Below are positions 27,050 to 36,133 of a stretch of DNA of 64,000 nucleotides, in pieces. The translations under genes and the position numbers were made by a program. The stretch is from Microbacterium sp. KUDC0406. Lineage in GTDB: Bacteria > Actinomycetota > Actinomycetes > Actinomycetales > Microbacteriaceae. The number at the start of each line of letters is the position of its first letter. The stretch's first letter is position 1. Below the pieces are notes generated by a model. It did no database searches. It was not told the DNA's origin and was given only the letters and a program-made list of their open reading frames with translations. The stretch covers positions 3,100,001 to 3,164,000 of the forward strand of contig NZ_CP091138.1 of assembly GCF_021582875.1 (NCBI RefSeq), written 5' to 3'.

Positions 27050-27960
27050 TCAGCCCACCTTCTCGCCGAGCAGCGACTCCGCACGCACGAGATGCGCGGA
27101 GGCGAGCGGACCGAGTTGCTCCGGGAACGGCGAACCGGGAGCGCGCACGGTGCGCTCGGTGAAGAAGCCTCGTCGTGCGAACAGATCCTTGCGCAGCGCG
27201 AGAGCGATCCGCGGCTGCTGTTCGTAGTTGACCAGGGGCAGGAAGGGGGCGAAGGCACGGTACGCATCGTCAGCATGCCCGGCGAACCACGCGTCGACGC
27301 AGGCGACCAGCGCCTCGGGAACGGAGAATCCCGTCATCGCACCCGCGGAACCTGCCGCGAGTTCGTCGAGCAGACTCTGTCCGCCGAGCCCGCCGAACAC
27401 GGATGCCGACGTGACCGCGGAGATCTTCGCGATCGCCGCGGCCGTCGGCGGCGCCTCGGCCTTGACTGCACTGATGAACGGGCAGCTCTCGACGACGCGC
27501 AGCAGGTCCTCCGTCGTGATCGTCACGCCGCTGGCGACGGGGTAGTCCTGCAGCACCACCGGAACGCCGGTGCTCTCGTGGATCCGACGGAGGTGTTGCA
27601 CGACCGGTTCCGGTCGGGGCGAATTCACCTGCACCATGGCGGCGACCATCCTCGAGCCGATCGCCTGACGGGCCGCCTCGATCTCGTCGATCGCGGGCGC
27701 CGTCGCCAGCGAGGTCACCCCGACGACGATGGGCAGCGACGTGTGCTCGGCCGCTGCGCGCAGGACGACTGCGCGCTCCCGGGCGGTGAGGGTGCTCGCC
27801 TCGCCGAACACTCCGAGCACGGTGAGGCCAGTGGCGCCCACGCTCTCGTAGTGCCGGACGAGCCTGGCGAGGCTCTCGACGTCGACTGCGCTGTCCTCGC
27901 CGAGGAAGGGGTCGCGACGACGCCCCAGACGCCACGGGCGAGCGGTGCAGCGGCCGTCAT
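27050..27960 (-). pseudogene. Dihydrodipicolinate synthase family aldolase/dehydratase (frameshifted)
   Basis: From the ATG at 27960 the frame reads MTAAAPLARGVWGVVATP and then breaks at a G run (27908-27911 on the plus strand). One missing base restores FLGEDSAVDVESLARLVRHY and the long frame that follows: GVFGEASTLTARER (the GxxGE motif), VVLQDYPVASG with the catalytic Tyr, and the Schiff-base Lys in FISAVKAEAPP. The family includes DHDPS, N-acetylneuraminate lyase and keto-deoxy-sugar-acid dehydratases; a sugar-acid or keto-acid substrate is likely here given the adjacent dehydrogenase. The start overlaps the enoyl-CoA hydratase stop. Confidence 0.8.
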
Positions 27961-28766
27961 GAGGTGGCCGCCCATGACGGAAGACGCTTCTCCTGGAATG
28001 CCCGAACGCCCTCGTCCTGCTCCGAGGAAGCGAGCGAGGTCATCAGCGCGGGCAGCCGGGCGTCCCGTGCTTCGGCCGCCGTGAGGTGGGCGGTGCGGTT
28101 GACCATCTGCTTGACCGCGCGGACCGAGGTCGGTGCGCAGAGGAGGATCTGCGCGACCCAGCGCTCCACGGCATCGGACAGCTCGTCGTGGGGAGCGATC
28201 TCGTTCACCAGCCCGAACTGCGCCATCTCCGCCGCGGGCGCCTTGCGGCCGGTGAGCAGCATGCCCATGGCCTGGGTATGGGGGATGCGGCGCACCAGCT
28301 TCGGTATCCCGCCGTCCAGCGCCAGCCGGCCGACTCGTGGCTCCGGCAGAGCGAACTGCGCGTTCTCGGAGGCGACGACGATGTCGGCGCCCAGCACGAT
28401 CTCCATGCCGCCGCCGAGTGCGTACCCGTTGACCTTGGCGATGACGGGCACGTCGAGCGTGCTCCGAAGACTGAGGCCGCCGAAGCCGTTCGGGTCGTAG
28501 TCCGCCCAGTACTCCACACCGGTCTTCTCGACGCTGCTCGCCGTCATGTCGGCACCGGCGCAGAACGCACGATCGCCCGCGCCGGTGATGACCACCGCGC
28601 GGATCGACTCGTCGGATTCCAGCTGCGTCCAGATCTCGTTGAGACGTGCGAGGGTGCGGCCGTCCACCGCATTGAGCACGTGCTGGCGGTCGATCGTGAC
28701 CGTCGCCACCCGCCGCTCGTCGATCGTCAGGCGGACCTCGTCGATCCGTTCCGTGTTCTCGGTCAT
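27957..28766 (-). CDS. Enoyl-CoA hydratase/isomerase family protein
   Basis: A 269-residue crotonase-fold protein: oxyanion-hole segments AFCAGADMTA and GYALGGGMEIVLGADIVVA, PEPRVGRLALDGG, and a helical C-terminus for trimer formation. The first catalytic-type Glu position is occupied by the PEP segment; the second Glu is not evident, so hydration versus isomerisation or hydrolysis is open. It overlaps its two neighbours by 4 bp each, lying between the CoA-transferase and the aldolase, so it should act on the CoA thioester made by the transferase. Confidence 0.83.
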   Translation of the reverse strand: MTENTERIDEVRLTIDERRVATVTIDRQHVLNAVDGRTLARLNEIWTQLESDESIRAVVITGAGDRAFCAGADMTASSVEKTGVEYWADYDPNGFGGLSLRSTLDVPVIAKVNGYALGGGMEIVLGADIVVASENAQFALPEPRVGRLALDGGIPKLVRRIPHTQAMGMLLTGRKAPAAEMAQFGLVNEIAPHDELSDAVERWVAQILLCAPTSVRAVKQMVNRTAHLTAAEARDARLPALMTSLASSEQDEGVRAFQEKRLPSWAATS

Positions 28767-29949
28767 CGCAGCACTCCCAGCTCCTGCAGTCGTGAGATCG
28801 TGTCGTCGTCGAAGCCGTTCTCGCGCAGCACCTCGACGTTGTGCTCGCCCAGGCGCGGTGCGACCCGCCGGACTGCGGCCGGCGTCCCGGACAGGTGGAT
28901 CGGCGCATCCAGCATCCGGAACGTCCCGCGGTCGGGTGCTCCGCCTCCAGGATCATGCCGTTCGCACTGGTCTGCGCGTCATCCAGCGTCTCGGCCAAGG
29001 TGCGCACGGGGGCGTTGAGCACCCCCTCGGCCTCGAGCCGTGCCGTCCAATGCGCAGTGGTGTCGGTCGCGACCTGCGCCGCGAGCACCTCGTGCAGTCG
29101 GACACGATTGGCCATCTGGTCGTCGAACGTGGCGAACTCCGGGCGGTCGGTGAGGTCCTCGTCGAACTCGAGCGCACGGGAGATGTGGGTGAGGGGGTCG
29201 GGCGTGAAACCGCCCACCATGCAGACCGCTCCGTCGGTCGTCGCGAACACCGCCGAGAGCGGCATCCGTCCCCAGTTGACCTCGTATCCGCGGTTGAGCT
29301 GCATGCACGCCTCCTGCATCTGCATATGCAGCATGGAGTCGTACATCGTCACCTCGACCTTCTGCCCTTCGCCGGTCGCTTCGCGGGCGCGCAGCGCGAG
29401 CAGGATCCCCTGGAAGAGGTGCATGCCCGTCGTGTAGTCGCAGAGCGTCGTCGGGTAGATGGACAGCGGATCGTCGGTGCCGCTGCGGCGCCACATCACT
29501 CCGGAGTACGCCTGATTCACGACATCCTGTCCACCGAGGCCGGCGTAGGGGCCGGATGTGCCGAACCCCGTTCCCGACGCCCAGACGAGCCCGGGGTTGG
29601 TCGCGCGGAGCTCCTCGTATCCGAAGCCCATGCGCTCCATGACGCCGGCCCGGAAGTTGCTCACCACCACATCCGCATCGGCGATGATGCGGCGCAGGAC
29701 GTCCCGCCCCTCCTCGCTCTTGGTGTCGATCGACAGCCCGCGCTTGTTGCGGTTGATCGACTGGAAGATCGGGTTGTCCTGGCCATCCCGGTCGGGATAG
29801 GAGTTGCGCGAGGTGTCGCCCGTCCCCGGCTTCTCGATCTTGATGACGTCGGCGCCGAAGTCCCCGAGCAGCTGCGTGCAGCTGGGGCCCATGAAGACCT
29901 GGGTGAAGTCCACGACGGTGATGCCGTCGAGGGGGAGGGCGGCCGTCAT
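28763..29949 (-). pseudogene. CaiB/BaiF class III CoA-transferase, copy 1 (frameshifted near its end)
   Basis: Starts MTAALPLDGITVVDFTQVFM and has the family blocks [54 protein letters not shown] and GQDVVNQAYSGVM, where the catalytic Asp lies. Near 28925-28927 the frame breaks after LEAEHPTAG; one added base restores TFRMLDAPIHLSGTPAAVRR and the C-terminal LGEHNVEVLRENGFDDDTIS to the TGA at 28763. The total would be about 395 aa, the normal size. Class III transferases move CoA between carboxylic acids, here presumably to activate the imported acid. A second, similar copy lies at 32806. Both ends overlap the neighbours by 4 bp. Confidence 0.82.
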
Positions 29950-31307
29950 ACCAGGGCCTCCTCGATGATCGTCGCGTTGGCAGAGGGACGATCGCCGGGA
30001 TCGGCGTTGTGCCGGCGCATGCCCGCCTGGATCTCGACGGCGTCGACGTCGCGGACGAGCCTGCCCTGCGACAGCGCCAGCGCTGCGGCGACGCCCGTCG
30101 CCTGTCCCATCGCCATGCACGGCGGGATCTCGCGGGACGACTTCTGCGCCTCCGACGTCGCCGAGTAGTGGCGGCCGGCGACCAGCAGCTGATCCACGTT
30201 CTTCGGCAGCAGCGAGCGGTAGGGGTAGTAGTAGTCGCGGCCGCGGGCGACGCTGTCCGCGAAGTGGCGGCGCTGCACGACGTCATCCTTGGTCATCACG
30301 TACTCACCCTGCAGCAGACGGGTCTGCCGCACGCCCATCTGCGGCGCGGTGTCGAGGACATAGGCGTTCTCGAAGCCGGGCAGGTTCTCGCGGACGTAGT
30401 CCACGGCCTCGGCGATGCGGTCGCGTGCGGTGAACTCCGCCTCGGTCAGCGAGATCGGATCGGTGCCGTCGAATCCCCGCATGTGCGGGGCGTTGCACCA
30501 GACGACGCCCGGAAGCGGGGTCTTCAGCCACCACAGCTCCCATGCTCCGCCGAGGATGCGCTTGGCCTTGCGGTTGATCGCCCGCGCCGCCTTCGGGTCC
30601 TGCTGCTCGAACTCCTCTGCGCGCGCCGTGTCGACACCGCCGAGTCGGAAGACGAGGGTCGTGAGATAGCTGCCCTGGGTGTAGTCCGCACCGGCTCTGG
30701 ATGCCACGTCGATGTCGCCGGTGGTGTCGATGACGATGTCGGCGAGGTAGGCCTGCGGCCCTGCCTTCGTCTCCACGATCACGCCCTTCATGACGCCGCC
30801 GTCGACGATGGGGCGGGAGAACACCGAGTGCAGCGCGAGTTTCACCCCTGCCTCACGGACGAGGTCGTTCGAGACCCGCTTCCAGCCGTCCGGGTCGAAC
30901 GCCGCGGCGTAGCAGACGGGCTTGGGCTGGGTGTGGCTGTGGAAGTCGAAGGTGCCCCAGCGGCCCCACTTGTTCCACAGCTCCTGCGACTGCCGGCGAT
31001 CCTCCTTGGGCGGGACGACGGCGAGACCGAGCTTCTGAAGGCGCTCGATGTACTCGGACACGATGCCGGTGACGGTGATCTCCTGGCCGTTGATCATGTC
31101 GTCGAGGACGAGGACCATGCCCCCGGCGGCGAGCCCGCCGAGGGAGGGATAGCGCTCGATGAGGGTGACGGACACGCCGGAGCGGGCGGCGGTGACGGCC
31201 GCGGCGACTCCGGCCGGGCCTCCGCCCACGACGACGACGTCGGAGCGGGAGACGATCGGCGCCTGCAGGTCGTCGGTGGTGACGGCGAGTTCGGTGCTGT
31301 TCAACAT
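29946..31307 (-). CDS. FAD-dependent oxidoreductase
   Basis: A 453-residue flavoprotein with an N-terminal dinucleotide fold: VVVVGGGPAGVAAAVTAARSG then TLIERYPSLGGLAAGG (residues about 25-60), and a C-terminal FAD-contact block LLVAGRHYSATSEAQKSSREI with CMAMGQATGVAAALA. This is the FAD_oxidored (PF12831) type that includes tricarballylate/fumarate-reductase-like and polysaccharide-associated oxidases. It probably dehydrogenates the imported substrate before or after CoA activation. It starts 8 bp after the MFS stop and overlaps the CoA-transferase start. Confidence 0.8.
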   Translation of the reverse strand: MLNSTELAVTTDDLQAPIVSRSDVVVVGGGPAGVAAAVTAARSGVSVTLIERYPSLGGLAAGGMVLVLDDMINGQEITVTGIVSEYIERLQKLGLAVVPPKEDRRQSQELWNKWGRWGTFDFHSHTQPKPVCYAAAFDPDGWKRVSNDLVREAGVKLALHSVFSRPIVDGGVMKGVIVETKAGPQAYLADIVIDTTGDIDVASRAGADYTQGSYLTTLVFRLGGVDTARAEEFEQQDPKAARAINRKAKRILGGAWELWWLKTPLPGVVWCNAPHMRGFDGTDPISLTEAEFTARDRIAEAVDYVRENLPGFENAYVLDTAPQMGVRQTRLLQGEYVMTKDDVVQRRHFADSVARGRDYYYPYRSLLPKNVDQLLVAGRHYSATSEAQKSSREIPPCMAMGQATGVAAALALSQGRLVRDVDAVEIQAGMRRHNADPGDRPSANATIIEEALV

Positions 31308-31315
31308 TGCGGGGA

Positions 31316-32612
31316 TCACTTTCCGAGGTGGATGCCGTTGACACGGCGGGCGACGAGGTAGAGGACGACGCTGAGGGCGCAGAGCACCGCGACGTAGGTG
31401 GGGAACAGCCAGTACAGGCCCAGGGTCTGGAACCAGACGAGCAGGTAGGAGGCGGTGCCGCCGAAGATCGCGACGCCGAGACCGTATCCGAGGGATGCGC
31501 CCGCTCCGCCGGTAGACCTTCGGCATGAGGGATGCGGAGACGACGTTGTAGAGCGTCATGTTGAGCACCAGCACCACGGACCCGCCCAGCAGCACCGCGG
31601 CGAAGCCGCCCAGTCCTGGCTGCACGTAGAGGAGCATGATGAACACCGAGGGGATCGCCAGCAGACGGGTCACGATGAACCAGCGCGACAGCGAGCGCCC
31701 ATCGGTGAGCCTGCCGACGATGAGGCTGCCGAAGACCATGACGAGCCCGAGCAGCGTGGTGAACCCGAAGACGGCGCTGGAGTCCTCGTGCATGGTGGTG
31801 CGCGCGGCGTTCGGGAGTCCGACGTTCCAGGCGTAGTTGTAGGCCTGGACGGCGCCGACCACGAAGACGATCGCCAGGACGCTCAGCCAGCTCCGCCGGA
31901 CGCCCGTCCACACGGATCCGGTCGAGGTGTCGGTCAGCTCCTCCTTCGTCATCGTCTCAGGCAGGGTGCGACGCAGATAGATGATGACCACGCTCAGCAG
32001 GGCGCCGACGAAGAACGGGATCCGCCAGCCCCACTCGGACATCTGCGGTTCGGCGACGGCGAGGGTGACCAGCCATGTCACCAGCGGCGCGCCCACGATG
32101 CCGATGTTCACGAAGAAGGAGATGATGCCGGCGACGAATCCCTCGCGCCCTTCCGAGACGAGCTCGACGGCGTGCGCGGTCGACAGCGGCGCTTCCACTC
32201 CGGTGGAGATGCCCTGCACGACGCGGCAGAGCAGCAGGATGATCCCGGCCCAGGCCCCGATGACCTCGTAGGTCGGGACGACGGCGATCACGAGCGTGCT
32301 GATCGCCATCAGGACGATCGAGAGCATCATCACCTTGCGACGGCCGATGCGGTCGGCGGCCGTGCCGAGGACGATGCCGCCGAGCGGGCGGAAGAAGAAT
32401 CCGACGGCGAACACCGCGAGGGCGTTCATGGTCGCGGCGACGGGGTCCTCGGACGGGAAGAACTTCGGGCCGAGGTATGTGGACAGGAGTCCGAAGATCA
32501 TCCAGTCGTACCACTCGAGGGTGTTGCCGAGGCCCAGGCCGAGAAGACCTCTCTTCGCCTCGGGCGTCAAGCGATGGATCGTGCGGGAGGGGGCGACGGT
32601 TGTGTCTGTCAT
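31316..32612 (-). pseudogene. MFS transporter, metabolite:H+ symporter type (frameshifted)
   Basis: From MTDTTVAPSR the protein shows the MHS-family start GLGNTLEWYDWMIFGLLSTY, GTAADRIGRRKVMM between helices 2 and 3, and WGWRIPFFVGALLSVVIIYL. After LMPKVYR the frame breaks at 31506-31514; the next frame gives GAGASLGYGLGVAIFGGTAS, YLLVWFQTLG and the final helix ending NGIHLGK before the TGA at 31316. With one base removed it would have 12 helices and about 431 residues. Relatives carry dicarboxylates, shikimate, aromatic acids or osmolytes. As first gene of the operon it defines the growth substrate as an organic acid. Confidence 0.83.
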
Positions 32613-32765
32613 GATGCTCCTTGCCAAGCGGCTCTGCTTGCAGGGCTCTCCGGGCATGCCGAAGGGTCCGGGTATGAACGAATGAGACGGTGAGTGCTCA
32701 GGCAGCAGCGACGTCAGCGCGGCTGCGGTGTTCGAGTGAGGCTCCGGATGCCTCAGTGCGGTGAT

Positions 32766-32779
32766 TTCAGCTTACTGAA
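32766..32779. promoter_or_regulatory. Inverted repeat upstream of the MFS operon
   Basis: TTCAG-CTTA-CTGAA lies in an AT-rich patch (32760-32815) within the 193-bp gap before the MFS gene. A related sequence, CTCAGTAAAAGATTCACT (minus strand), is upstream of the XRE-cupin gene near 34600-34627. It is a candidate site for that regulator and the likely promoter area for the leftward operon. Confidence 0.4.
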
Positions 32780-32805
32780 GAAATTTGAAATATCAAACAA
32801 GATCT

Positions 32806-33992
32806 TCACTGAATCGACTTGTCTGTCTTCATGGTGCTGATTCTGGCGTCGTCGTACCCGAGTTCTCGGAGGATCTCCTCCGAGTGCTCGCCGAGCCTCG
32901 GCGGTGCGTGGCGGACGAGTGCCGGCACATCCGACAGGGTGATCGGCGGTGCGATCGTGCGGACGGTGCGACCGTCCTGATCCTCGAACTCGAGGATCAT
33001 CCCGTTGTGCGCGGTCTGCGGATCCTGGAGCGCCTCGGTCAGTGTGCGGACGGGGCCGCACAGGACGTCTTCGCGTTCCAGGGCGGCGAGCCAGTGCGCG
33101 GCGGTGTCCTCTCGCAGGCGATCGCCGATGATGCCGCGGATCTCCCGGCGGTTCTGCTTGAGCTCGTCGAGCGTGCCGAAGCGCTCCTCGGCGGAGAGGT
33201 CCGGGAGGTCGAGCGCTCGACAGATGTCCGCCAGCGGGTTCTCTTTGAAGGCGCCGATGATGACGATCTCCGCATCGCTGGTCGGAAAGCAGCCGCTCAG
33301 GGGCATCAGCGCCCAATTGAGCTCCTGGTCGAACATCAATCGTGTGGTGGCTTCCTGCATCTGCATGGCCAGCATCGAGTTGTACAGGCTCACCTCGACA
33401 CTCTGGCCGACGCCCGTGCGCTCGCGGTGCAGCAGCGCGAGCAGGATGCCCTGAACGAGATGGAGTCCGGCGGTGTAATCGGCGATGGGTGTCGCATAGA
33501 TGGTCACCGGGTACGAGGGATCCGCGAGGCGCTTCATGACTCCTGAATAGGACTGCCCGAGGATGTCCTGCCCGCCCTTGTGCGCGTAGGGACCGGACGA
33601 GCCGAATCCGGATCCGCACGCCCAGATCGCCCGAGGGTTCAGCTCGGCGACGGCGTCCGCCCCGAAGCCGAGACGCTCCATGACGCCCGGGCGGAAATTG
33701 CTCACCACGACATCCGCGCTCCGGATGAGGTCGGTGACCGCCTCCCGCCCCGCGGTGGTGGTGAGGTCCACGACGATCCCCCGCTTGTTGCGGTTGAGGG
33801 CGAGGAAGACGGGATTGTCGCCACCCGTGTCCGCGAGGACTCCTGTTCGGGACAGGTCTCCGCCCCGGGGCGCTCCACCTTGATCACGTCGGCGCCGAAA
33901 TCGCCCAGCATCTGGGTGCAGGACGGGCCGAGCATGACCTGTGTGAAGTCGACGACGCGGATGCCGTCCAGGGGGCGGGTGGAGTCGGGCAT
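32806..33992 (-). pseudogene. CaiB/BaiF class III CoA-transferase, copy 2 (frameshifted near its start)
   Basis: Begins [20 protein letters not shown] and [16 protein letters not shown], then the frame breaks near 33862-33868; with one base restored it continues [60 protein letters not shown] and GQDILGQSYSGVMKRL to ISTMKTDKSIQ. Length would be 395 residues. It is clearly paralogous to the copy at 28763 in every motif, but only moderately similar overall. It follows the regulator gene by 2 bp, so these two form their own leftward transcription unit, facing the same operon. Confidence 0.82.
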
Positions 33993-33994
33993 GG

Positions 33995-34597
33995 TCACCA
34001 GGTCGGAGGCGTGTTGACCCAGACGGCGACGCACTGCTCGGACGAGGTGTTGCGGAACCAGTGCGGCTTGGTGGAGTCGAAGCGGATGGAATCGCCGGCG
34101 TTGAGCAGGAAGAGCTCTCCGTCGACGCAGACCTCCTTCTGCCCCGAGATGATGAGGCCGAACTCCTCGCCGCCGTGGGTGAACGGCGTTGCGCTGGTGT
34201 CGTGCCCCGGGCCGGAGACGACCCAGTGGGCTTCGAGCGCTCCGTTGAGGTCTGGCACGAGGAGCTCGTACACCGCGCTGCCCATCCCTTCCGGAGTCGC
34301 TCCGCGCAGATCGCGCCGCTCCTCCCGGCGCACCACCGGCGATTTCGTCGACTGGTGCGATGGCAGCAGTCGGCCCACCGGGATGTCCAGGCCGTGCGCC
34401 AGCTGCGCGAGTGTGGTGAACGACGGGTTCGCCAGGCCGCGTTCGAGCTGACTGATGATCGCGGGGCTCAGCCCCGTGGCGTCGGCGAGCTCCGCGAGCG
34501 TGAGCTTCTTCTTCTTGCGCAGCGAGCGGACCGTGTCGCCGATGCCCTCGAGGAGGTCGGCGACCGCCGGCCCGGACGATGTGGACGTCGTACCCAT
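33995..34597 (-). CDS. XRE-type HTH regulator with C-terminal cupin domain
   Basis: A 200-residue regulator. Residues about 15-70 are an XRE helix-turn-helix ([40 protein letters not shown]). Residues about 115-195 form a cupin barrel ([36 protein letters not shown]) with the usual His and Glu residues. Such proteins sense small metabolites, often the substrate of the adjacent operon. The gene starts a unit with CoA-transferase copy 2 and probably also controls the operon from MFS onward. Its ATG seems to be at or next to the transcription start, see the -10 box at 34604. Confidence 0.87.
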   Translation of the reverse strand: MGTTSTSSGPAVADLLEGIGDTVRSLRKKKKLTLAELADATGLSPAIISQLERGLANPSFTTLAQLAHGLDIPVGRLLPSHQSTKSPVVRREERRDLRGATPEGMGSAVYELLVPDLNGALEAHWVVSGPGHDTSATPFTHGGEEFGLIISGQKEVCVDGELFLLNAGDSIRFDSTKPHWFRNTSSEQCVAVWVNTPPTW

Positions 34598-34603
34598 GAC
34601 GCA

Positions 34604-34609
34604 ATTATA
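34604..34609 (-). promoter_or_regulatory. Consensus -10 box seven bases before the XRE-cupin start codon
   Basis: TATAAT on the minus strand ends 6 nt before the ATG at 34597, so transcription should begin at or beside the A of the start codon. That would give a leaderless mRNA, which is common in actinobacteria, and no ribosome site is visible. The -35 region is weak. Confidence 0.6.
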
Positions 34610-34743
34610 GTGAATCTTTTACTGAGGCCCACGATCGTGAGGATGCCGTTCGGTGCGGGCTCCACGGTCGCTGCAGGCCCCTCGGGTAGGGTGGGGTGCG
34701 CCCGACCGGGCATCCATCCGGCCGCACTGGGAGCGACTACTCC

Positions 34744-35958
34744 GTGACATCCTCCGACGATCATCGCGTGGAGCCGGCGACCCCGGCAGCCCGCCCGCTG
34801 ACCATCCTCATCGGCTGCGACACGTTCTATCCCGACATCAACGGGGCCGCCCGCTTCGCCGAACGGCTCGCCGCCGGCCTGGTCGAGCGCGGGCACGACG
34901 TGCACGTCGTCGCGCCGAACACCCGCTACCGCCGCTCCGAGGCCCGCACCGAGGTCATCGAGGGGCAGCCCCTGACCATGCACCGGCTGCCGTCGGTGCG
35001 CTGGCTGCCGCACGACTGGCTGCGGTTCGTCTGGCCGTGGCGCTCGAAGCACTACGCCCGCAAGGTGCTCAGCGAAGTGCAGCCCGACGTGGTGCACATC
35101 CAGTCGCACATCGTGATCGGCCGCGGGCTCGCCCGCATCGCTCGGCAGCGCGGCATCCCGATCGTCGCGACCAATCACGTCATGGCCGAGAACATCCTCG
35201 ACCACACGACCATGCCGGACTTCGTCAACCGCCCGGTGCTGAAGCTGGCCTGGGACGACGCCGAGCGCACGCTGCACATGGCTCGCGCGGTGACGACGCC
35301 CACGCGCAAGGCCGCGGACTTCCTCGAGAAGACGATCGACGTCACCGGCGTGGTGCCGGTCTCGTGCGGCATCGACCGGCGCAACTACACTCCTGTGCTC
35401 GCTCCGCGCACGAAGAACCGGATGCTGTTCGTGGGCCGGCTCACCGGTGAGAAGCAGGTCGACGTGGTGCTGCGCGCGATGGCGCAGCTCGACCCCGCGC
35501 TCGACGTGCACTTCGACATCGCCGGAGGCGGCGACCAGCGCAAGAACCTCGAGCACCTCGCCGAGAAGCTCGGCCTGTCCGAGCGCGTCACCTTCCACGG
35601 CCGGGTGAGCGATGAGGAGCTGCGCGACCTCTACTCCCGGGCATCCGTCTTCGTGATCGCGTCGATCGCCGAACTGCAGTCGATCGTCACGATGGAGGCG
35701 ATGGCCTCGGCACTGCCGGTGGTCGGGGCGGATGCCGTGGCGCTGCCGCACCTGGTGCACGACGGCGAGAACGGGTACCTGTTCGAGCCCGGGAACGTCG
35801 ACGACCTCGCCGAGAAGATCACGCGCGTGCTCACCGCGACTCCGGAGGAGTACGAGCGGCTGCAGCGCGCGTCGCTCGACGGCGTCGCGGTGCACGACAT
35901 CAACCGCACTCTCGACACCTTCGAGGCGCTCTACCGCGACGAGCCGCTCCCCGCGTAG
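34744..35958 (+). CDS. GT4 family glycosyltransferase (mannosyltransferase-like)
   Basis: A 404-residue GT-B enzyme. The N-terminal half starts ILIGCDTFYPDINGAARFAE and includes PDVVHIQSHIVIGRG and TNHVMAENIL. The C-terminal half has VGRLTGEKQVDVVLRAM, FHGRVSDEELRDLYSRASVF and the donor-binding motif FVIASIAELQSIVTMEAMAS (the E-x7-E arrangement of family GT4). Relatives are PimB- and MgtA-type alpha-mannosyltransferases of actinobacterial lipids. The GTG at 34744 lies 10 nt after GGGAG; a TAGGGT box near 34686 could be the -10. It stands alone; a hairpin repeat follows its stop. Confidence 0.82.
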   Translation: MTSSDDHRVEPATPAARPLTILIGCDTFYPDINGAARFAERLAAGLVERGHDVHVVAPNTRYRRSEARTEVIEGQPLTMHRLPSVRWLPHDWLRFVWPWRSKHYARKVLSEVQPDVVHIQSHIVIGRGLARIARQRGIPIVATNHVMAENILDHTTMPDFVNRPVLKLAWDDAERTLHMARAVTTPTRKAADFLEKTIDVTGVVPVSCGIDRRNYTPVLAPRTKNRMLFVGRLTGEKQVDVVLRAMAQLDPALDVHFDIAGGGDQRKNLEHLAEKLGLSERVTFHGRVSDEELRDLYSRASVFVIASIAELQSIVTMEAMASALPVVGADAVALPHLVHDGENGYLFEPGNVDDLAEKITRVLTATPEEYERLQRASLDGVAVHDINRTLDTFEALYRDEPLPA

Positions 35959-35966
35959 CCGCGCAC

Positions 35967-36069
35967 CGGTCGTTGAGCGAGGCAGCCTGCGACCGAGACG
36001 AAACGCGTCACGTCCGCCAGGCACGTCACGGCGTTTCGTCTCACTCGTTCCTCGCTCGCTCAACGACCG
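35967..36069. repeat. GTCGTTGAGC hairpin repeat, copy 1
   Basis: An imperfect long inverted repeat: CGGTCGTTGAGCGAGG ... GACGAAACGCG on the left and CGGCGTTTCGTC ... GCTCGCTCAACGACCG on the right, with a short centre (TCCGCCAGGCACGTCACG). It lies between the convergent glycosyltransferase and sulfatase genes. Further copies are at 44758, 46037/47701, 47808, and three at 58057-58374. Confidence 0.8.
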
Positions 36070-36080
36070 AGGTGAACACG

Positions 36081-36116
36081 AACGGGGCGGGAGGGCCGAA
36101 GCCCTCCCGCCCCGTT
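36081..36116. terminator. Perfect 16-bp stem terminator of the sulfatase operon
   Basis: AACGGGGCGGGAGGGC (36081-36096), loop CGAA, and the exact complement GCCCTCCCGCCCCGTT (36101-36116). It follows the sulfatase stop on the minus strand by 18 bp and would act in both directions between convergent genes. Confidence 0.8.
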
Positions 36117-36133
36117 CGGCGTGCGGATGCCGG

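Noticed and set aside
29946..32657. A 903-aa MFS-oxidoreductase fusion protein
   Set aside because: The fusion arises from a one-base frameshift near 31510 that skips the MFS stop; in the correct frames two separate family-length proteins are seen.
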